Shown one piece after another: positions 59,651 through 64,000 of a stretch of DNA of 64,000 nucleotides. Below the pieces are notes generated by a model. It was not told the origin of the DNA and did not search any database. It saw only the letters and a list, made by a program, of their open reading frames with translations. The stretch is from Phocaeicola faecium (GTDB lineage: Bacteria > Bacteroidota > Bacteroidia > Bacteroidales > Bacteroidaceae). Positions within the stretch are counted from its first letter, which is position 1. Every line of letters starts with the position of its first letter. Location of the stretch: NCBI RefSeq assembly GCF_014837055.1, contig NZ_JACSPQ010000001.1:547035-611034 (forward strand). The letters are read 5' to 3'. Position numbers and translations under genes: made by a program.

Positions 59651-60649
59651 TTAAGGTATTTTCTTTAATACGGTATTGCGCAAAACTATTTCCAGCAAAA
59701 TGCAAAGGAAAGCAATCAGTGCATACAATTCATAGGCCTCTTCGCGCTTGCTGAACTCTTTTACATTCAACTTGGTTTTTTCCAACTTGTCTATTTCGCG
59801 ATATACATCTTTCAACTTCGAGTTACTGGTAGCGCGGAAATAGTTGCCATTCGTGGTTCCGGCAATTTGCGACATGGTTTGTTCATCTATCTCAACAGGC
59901 ATCTGAACATACTGTACTCCTGCATAAGTTTGCATCGGATAAGGAGCGGTTCCATTCGTTCCTACTCCGATAGTATACACTCGGATACCGAACTGCTTGG
60001 CTATTTCGGCAGCAGTAAGCGGAGAAATGTCGCCACGGTTATTCACACCGTCGGTCAAGAGGATAATGACTTTCGATTTTGCTTTGCTATCTTTCAGTCG
60101 GCTTACGGCGTTGGCAAGTCCCATCCCCAATGCCGTTCCATCTTCTATCATTCCACGCTGCACCATATCGCAACTTACGCTGCGGAAAAGATTCAGAAGC
60201 ACACCGTGGTCAACCGTCAGCGGACATTGGGTAAAAGCCTCTCCCGCAAAGATGGTTAAACCGATATTATCGTTCGGACGACCATTGATAAATTCCGATG
60301 CCACCTGTTTTGCCGCCTCAATACGATTCGGCTTCAAATCTTCAGCAAGCATACTGGTAGAAACGTCTACCGCCAGCATGATGTCTATTCCTTCTATTTC
60401 CGTATTCTGCCAATTATCGGTAGTCTGCGGGCGTGCCAATACCAACACTATCATCACAAAAGTAACAATCCGCAATACAAACGGGGCGTGAAGCAGCCAT
60501 ACCTTCCAGCTTCGAGGCGCATTCATATACATACGCGTCGTAGAAACCTGCATGGTAGGCTCCGTTTTTTTACGCTTCATGATATACCATACTATATATG
60601 GGATAAGAAGCAGTAGCAGAAACAGATATTCAATATTTGCAAAAACCAT
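59651..60649 (-). CDS. batA: BatA: von Willebrand factor A domain membrane protein
   Basis: A 332-residue protein with two N-terminal helices, a vWA domain with MIDAS motif DVSTS and LTDGVNNRG, and one C-terminal helix. Bat proteins were linked to oxygen tolerance in Bacteroides fragilis; in other bacteria the set is tied to envelope stress. It starts 15 bases after the unnamed membrane protein. Confidence 0.94.
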   Translation of the reverse strand: MVFANIEYLFLLLLLIPYIVWYIMKRKKTEPTMQVSTTRMYMNAPRSWKVWLLHAPFVLRIVTFVMIVLVLARPQTTDNWQNTEIEGIDIMLAVDVSTSMLAEDLKPNRIEAAKQVASEFINGRPNDNIGLTIFAGEAFTQCPLTVDHGVLLNLFRSVSCDMVQRGMIEDGTALGMGLANAVSRLKDSKAKSKVIILLTDGVNNRGDISPLTAAEIAKQFGIRVYTIGVGTNGTAPYPMQTYAGVQYVQMPVEIDEQTMSQIAGTTNGNYFRATSNSKLKDVYREIDKLEKTKLNVKEFSKREEAYELYALIAFLCILLEIVLRNTVLKKIP

Positions 60650-60664
60650 AACTCTATTAATTTA

Positions 60665-61765
60665 TTAAAAGAAGAGCGCTATTATATGGCGGATAGCCAC
60701 ATAAAGTGCTATCACAGCGCCGATACCCGTAACCGCTATGCTGCACAACAACATAATGCGTCCCTGTTTCGAACGCTTTTCCTCCACCTTAATTTCCGTG
60801 GGTTCTTTCTTGGCATTCGGGTCTTCTTCTTTTTTGGTTTGATTGATAAAATCAACAGCACTAACCAAATTCATATCATTTTCGTTCATCAAAGGCGCGA
60901 ACTTGGCAAACTTCACGAGATCGGCAGTTTCGAAAAGCACTTTCAAGTCATTGATAGACTCTTTATCTTTTTCTTCAAGCAACCGTTCGATAATCTCAGA
61001 AGAAGTCATTTCCATCGCGTTAAATCCGAAACGTTCCTTTATATATACACGGATTACGTCTGTAAGTTCGGTATAATAAAGTTTCGGTTCTTCACGCTGC
61101 CATGCCTTGTTTGCCTTGATTTCTTCTATCTTCTTCATGGCAGCCTGATGAGGAGGCAGCTTGGGTTCGATTTTGATAATCTTAATGATAGGCTTATTGT
61201 TCCGGTAACGGATGACAAAAAAGACTGCCACCGCACCCAATATGAGCATCAACAAGAAAGCGTATACCAACGGGGCAATGTCACTCCATGTCAAGGGTAC
61301 TTCCTGAATACTCTTCGGCCCAAAAAACTGGTCGGGATGAAGTGTATCCACCGGCACAGAATATACCTTTAACGCCAATGCCTGCGACTGATAAGATTCG
61401 TTGTCAACCTTAACTTCAAAAGGCGGCAGATAATATAAAGCCGAATCGAAAGAAGTAATGGTATACTCCTGAGATATCAGCCAACGCTTATTCTCGTTAA
61501 GTAATTGCGTATCCGGTTTAGCAACATCCAAAACTTCAACTCCCTTCACCAGCGTATCACGCACGGCAGGCAGAATCAGTTTATGATTGGCATCCATACT
61601 GACCTCAAGCTTTACCTTTGCCTGCTCGCCGATGAGCAATTGCAAAGAATCGATAGTTGCCTCCACAGTCACCTGTGCGCGGAGCGTGGAAGAAGCCAGA
61701 AAAAGCAAAGCCATACAGCCCAACACTTTCAACGCCCTTAACCTATTACATAGGGTATATTTCAT
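60665..61765 (-). CDS. Unnamed membrane protein of the bat operon
   Basis: A 366-residue protein: signal peptide (LASSTLRAQ), a beta-rich periplasmic part of about 150 residues, a membrane helix (~185-208), a cytoplasmic helical part (~225-320, KIEEIKANKAWQREEPKLYYTELTDVIRVYIKER...), and a second helix at the C terminus. The cytoplasmic part recalls the helical C-terminal domain of BatD. It is a usual member of Bacteroidales bat operons but has no settled name. DUF4381-like identity is possible. Confidence 0.82.
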   Translation of the reverse strand: MKYTLCNRLRALKVLGCMALLFLASSTLRAQVTVEATIDSLQLLIGEQAKVKLEVSMDANHKLILPAVRDTLVKGVEVLDVAKPDTQLLNENKRWLISQEYTITSFDSALYYLPPFEVKVDNESYQSQALALKVYSVPVDTLHPDQFFGPKSIQEVPLTWSDIAPLVYAFLLMLILGAVAVFFVIRYRNNKPIIKIIKIEPKLPPHQAAMKKIEEIKANKAWQREEPKLYYTELTDVIRVYIKERFGFNAMEMTSSEIIERLLEEKDKESINDLKVLFETADLVKFAKFAPLMNENDMNLVSAVDFINQTKKEEDPNAKKEPTEIKVEEKRSKQGRIMLLCSIAVTGIGAVIALYVAIRHIIALFF

Positions 61766-61773
61766 CTTTTCTC

Positions 61774-62643
61774 TTAGTTTCGTTTAGCGAATAAATTCAA
61801 CAATGCTTTTACATAATCTTGGTCGGTACGCACCGAAACCGAATCGACATTACAATGCGTAAAAGTGTCATTCAGTCTGGCTTGTTGTTTCACCCACCAT
61901 TCATGATGCGCTTTACGCAGTGCTTTCGATGAGGTATCAATCCACTGTTCATGACCCGTTTCCGCATCACGTACATGCATCAAACCAATATCCGGTAATT
62001 CCTCCATTCGGCGATCGTACACCTGAATAGCCACCACATCATGCTTACGGTTTGCCACCGTCAGCGCATTTTTAAAATCGCGTTCATCAATAAAATCGCT
62101 TAACATAAACGCCGTACAACGCTTCTTCAACACATTAGTCAGATACTCAATAGCGCATTGCAGATTTGTCCGTTGACTTTGCGGTTGAAAATCCAACAGC
62201 TCACGGATAATGTAAAGAATATGTTTACGCCCTTTTTTAGGGGGAATAAACTTTTCTATACGGTCGGAAAAGAAAATAACCCCGATTTTATCGTTATTCT
62301 GGATGGCAGAAAAAGCAAGCGTCGCCGCTATTTCAGTCACCATACTTTTCTTCATCTGCTTTACCGTTCCGAAATCCAAACTGTTCGACACATCAACCAG
62401 CAACATGACAGTCAGTTCGCGTTCTTCTTCGAATACCTTAACGAATGGTTTGTCAAAGCGAGCCGTTACATTCCAGTCTATATCGCGCACATCATCGCCA
62501 TACTGATACTCGCGCACCTCCGAAAACGCCATACCCCTGCCCTTGAAAGCAGAATGATACTGCCCCGCAAAAATATTGCTCGAAAGTCCGCGCGTTTTTA
62601 TTTCAATCTGACGGACGCGCTTTAGTAATTCACTTGTTTCCAT
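61774..62643 (-). CDS. DUF58 domain protein of the bat operon
   Basis: A 289-residue soluble protein. The N-terminal DUF58 hallmark is GRGMAFSEVREYQYGDDVRDIDWNVTAR (residues ~36-63), followed by a vWA-like part with VDVSNSLDFG and FMLSDFID. DUF58 proteins work beside MoxR ATPases. It starts 74 bases after the moxR stop and ends 8 bases before the next gene. Confidence 0.93.
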   Translation of the reverse strand: METSELLKRVRQIEIKTRGLSSNIFAGQYHSAFKGRGMAFSEVREYQYGDDVRDIDWNVTARFDKPFVKVFEEERELTVMLLVDVSNSLDFGTVKQMKKSMVTEIAATLAFSAIQNNDKIGVIFFSDRIEKFIPPKKGRKHILYIIRELLDFQPQSQRTNLQCAIEYLTNVLKKRCTAFMLSDFIDERDFKNALTVANRKHDVVAIQVYDRRMEELPDIGLMHVRDAETGHEQWIDTSSKALRKAHHEWWVKQQARLNDTFTHCNVDSVSVRTDQDYVKALLNLFAKRN

Positions 62644-62717
62644 TCTTTTAAGATTAATCTTTTAACAACGTATAAGCCCTTTTCGCTATAACAGGCGAGC
62701 CGAAACACTCCGGCTCA

Positions 62718-63713
62718 TTAGGGCACTTCTACCTTGTTCAGAATCTTACTTACGATTTCGTCAGACGTTACGTTAGTCGCTTCTGCTTCGTACGTCAATC
62801 CGATACGGTGGCGAAGCACATCGTGCGAAACAGCACGGACATCTTCCGGAATCACATAACCACGACGCTTGATAAATGCGTAGCTACGTGCCGCCAAAGC
62901 CAAGTTGATAGATGCACGCGGAGAACCGCCAAAGCCTATCAGACCTTTCAAATCTTTCAAATCGTATTTCTCCGGATAGCGGGTTGCAAATACGATATCG
63001 GCAATATACTGCTCGATTTTTTCGTCCAAATAAACTTGATGTACCACCTTACGGGCTTCGATAATATCTTCCGCTCTCAGAATCGGACGGATTTCTATCT
63101 TCTCGCCTGATATATTCTGACGGATAATCTTTTTCTCTTCTTCCAATTTCGGATAGTCGATAAGCACTTTCAGCATGAAACGGTCGACTTGCGCTTCAGG
63201 AAGCGGATAAGTACCTTCTTGTTCTATCGGGTTTTGAGTAGCCATTACCAAGAATGGTTCAGGCAGGCGGAAGGTTTCTTTACTCAAGGTTACCTGACGC
63301 TCTTGCATGGCTTCAAGCAAAGCACTCTGCACTTTCGCAGGGGCACGGTTAATTTCATCCGCCAATACAAAATTAGCGAAGATAGGCCCTTTTCGAGTAA
63401 TAAACTGTTCGTCTTTCTGACTGTATATCATCGTACCGAGAACATCGGCAGGAAGTAAGTCGGGGGTAAACTGTATACGACTGTATTTTGCGTCAATCAA
63501 AGAAGCCAGCGTTTTGATTGCCAAAGTCTTTGCCAATCCGGGAACACCTTCCAAGAGGATATGACCGTCGGACAACAGACCGATTAATAATGATTCTATA
63601 AGATGTTTCTGACCGACGATAACTTGATCCATACCGGTCATCAGATTTGTAACAAACGCACTCTGACGTTCAATGCGTTCATTTAGCTCACGAATGTCAA
63701 TAGCTTCAGCCAT
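62718..63713 (-). CDS. MoxR-family AAA ATPase
   Basis: A 331-residue AAA+ ATPase from the ATG at 63713 (MAEAIDIRELNERI); an upstream ATG at 63839 lies near the predicted promoter and is rejected. Walker A is GVPGLAKT (56-63). Walker B and the following stretch read VLADEINRAPAKVQSALLEAMQE. MoxR ATPases act as chaperones for vWA proteins, here BatA and BatB. It is the first gene of the operon that ends with the PAP2 gene. Confidence 0.95.
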   Translation of the reverse strand: MAEAIDIRELNERIERQSAFVTNLMTGMDQVIVGQKHLIESLLIGLLSDGHILLEGVPGLAKTLAIKTLASLIDAKYSRIQFTPDLLPADVLGTMIYSQKDEQFITRKGPIFANFVLADEINRAPAKVQSALLEAMQERQVTLSKETFRLPEPFLVMATQNPIEQEGTYPLPEAQVDRFMLKVLIDYPKLEEEKKIIRQNISGEKIEIRPILRAEDIIEARKVVHQVYLDEKIEQYIADIVFATRYPEKYDLKDLKGLIGFGGSPRASINLALAARSYAFIKRRGYVIPEDVRAVSHDVLRHRIGLTYEAEATNVTSDEIVSKILNKVEVP

Positions 63714-63858
63714 AATTTTTTTATTATTTAATTTTTCTATTTCAATTAATGGAGCATCCGCATTTTTTATCAGACTCTTTAGCGTAAGAAATCGGACGAA
63801 TGCAGACATCCCTATTTTATTACTCAAACGATGCGTCAAAAAGTTTTTTAACGCACCC

Positions 63859-63889
63859 CAAAATTAAAGGATTCGATTAACAGACACAA
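63859..63889 (-). promoter_or_regulatory. Predicted promoter of the moxR-bat operon
   Basis: TTG (63887-63889), 20 bases, TAATTTTG (63859-63866) on the minus strand. The leader would be about 140 bases. From 63890 to the window end I see nothing else. Confidence 0.5.
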
Positions 63890-64000
63890 CAAATATTTAT
63901 TAAAAAATACAGATTGAGGTACAGATTTAAACCTAATTGGGCTAAAGAAATTTAATTTGAGGGTCTTTCCACGCTTTTTGTCCTTTTCGGCACAAGAACG

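Overview
The window looks like chromosomal DNA of a member of the Bacteroidales, probably Bacteroides or a close relative. Three things point there. Promoters follow the Bacteroidetes pattern (TTTG or TTG, about 19-20 bases, TAnnTTTG) rather than the E. coli type. The complete Bat (Bacteroides aerotolerance) gene set is present. Lipoproteins and beta-barrel proteins have the usual Bacteroidales form. Most genes are housekeeping genes, and I see no prophage, insertion sequence, integrase or CRISPR array.

Layout. 1-1811: a possible gene remnant, an MgtC-family membrane protein with a long structured upstream region, and an intergenic repeat. 1812-6367: fhs, an orphan HpaII-fold protein, thiD and fabD. 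6677-8374: a cytoplasmic GH13 amylase. 9207-13276 (minus): a pyrBI-led run that also holds a flavin reductase, a small barrel protein, glyA and an OmpA-like lipoprotein. 13386-15745 (minus): a secreted protein of unknown function, an NlpC/P60 lipoprotein and a NUDIX hydrolase. 15914-20555: tRNA-Gly and a divergent hexuronate module (kdgK-eda against lacI-uxaA). 20556-21835: an XRE-type regulator below a cluster of TTACA-NN-TGTAA palindromes. 21919-27437: pyrK-pyrD, trmD, ligA and dapA. 27644-33401: a lipoprotein, three tRNA-Arg genes, a patatin-Omp85 outer membrane protein and htpG. 33507-40176: clpC, gyrA and a TPR protein. 40438-46535: an AddAB-like helicase-nuclease pair. 46584-54138: two membrane proteins behind an operator-like palindrome, a NahK-like sugar kinase, a TPR protein, a peptide transporter, a universal stress protein and a small HTH protein. 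54546-63713 (minus): the moxR-DUF58-bat operon ending in a PAP2 phosphatase.

How the genes work together. Altronate dehydratase, KDG kinase and KDPG aldolase form the lower hexuronate route, and a perfect 20-bp palindrome sits on the kdgK promoter beside the LacI-family gene. PyrB/PyrI and PyrK/PyrD supply two steps of pyrimidine synthesis from two sites, and Fhs and GlyA both feed one-carbon folate. The AddAB-like pair would process DNA ends, and the Bat proteins form an envelope complex.

The points most worth pursuing are: (1) a solitary HpaII-fold protein with no methyltransferase in the window and an apparent Lys-to-Arg change in a conserved motif, placed in a metabolic operon; (2) a dispersed family of about 100-bp intergenic repeats with six copies (1183, 6494, 15033, 20637, 36178, 54304) built on CTACCGTTAGTGTT and TTCTACCCATAG; (3) the palindrome cluster before the XRE gene; (4) the long structured region before mgtC. 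All functions are inferred by reading the sequence; no database search was run.
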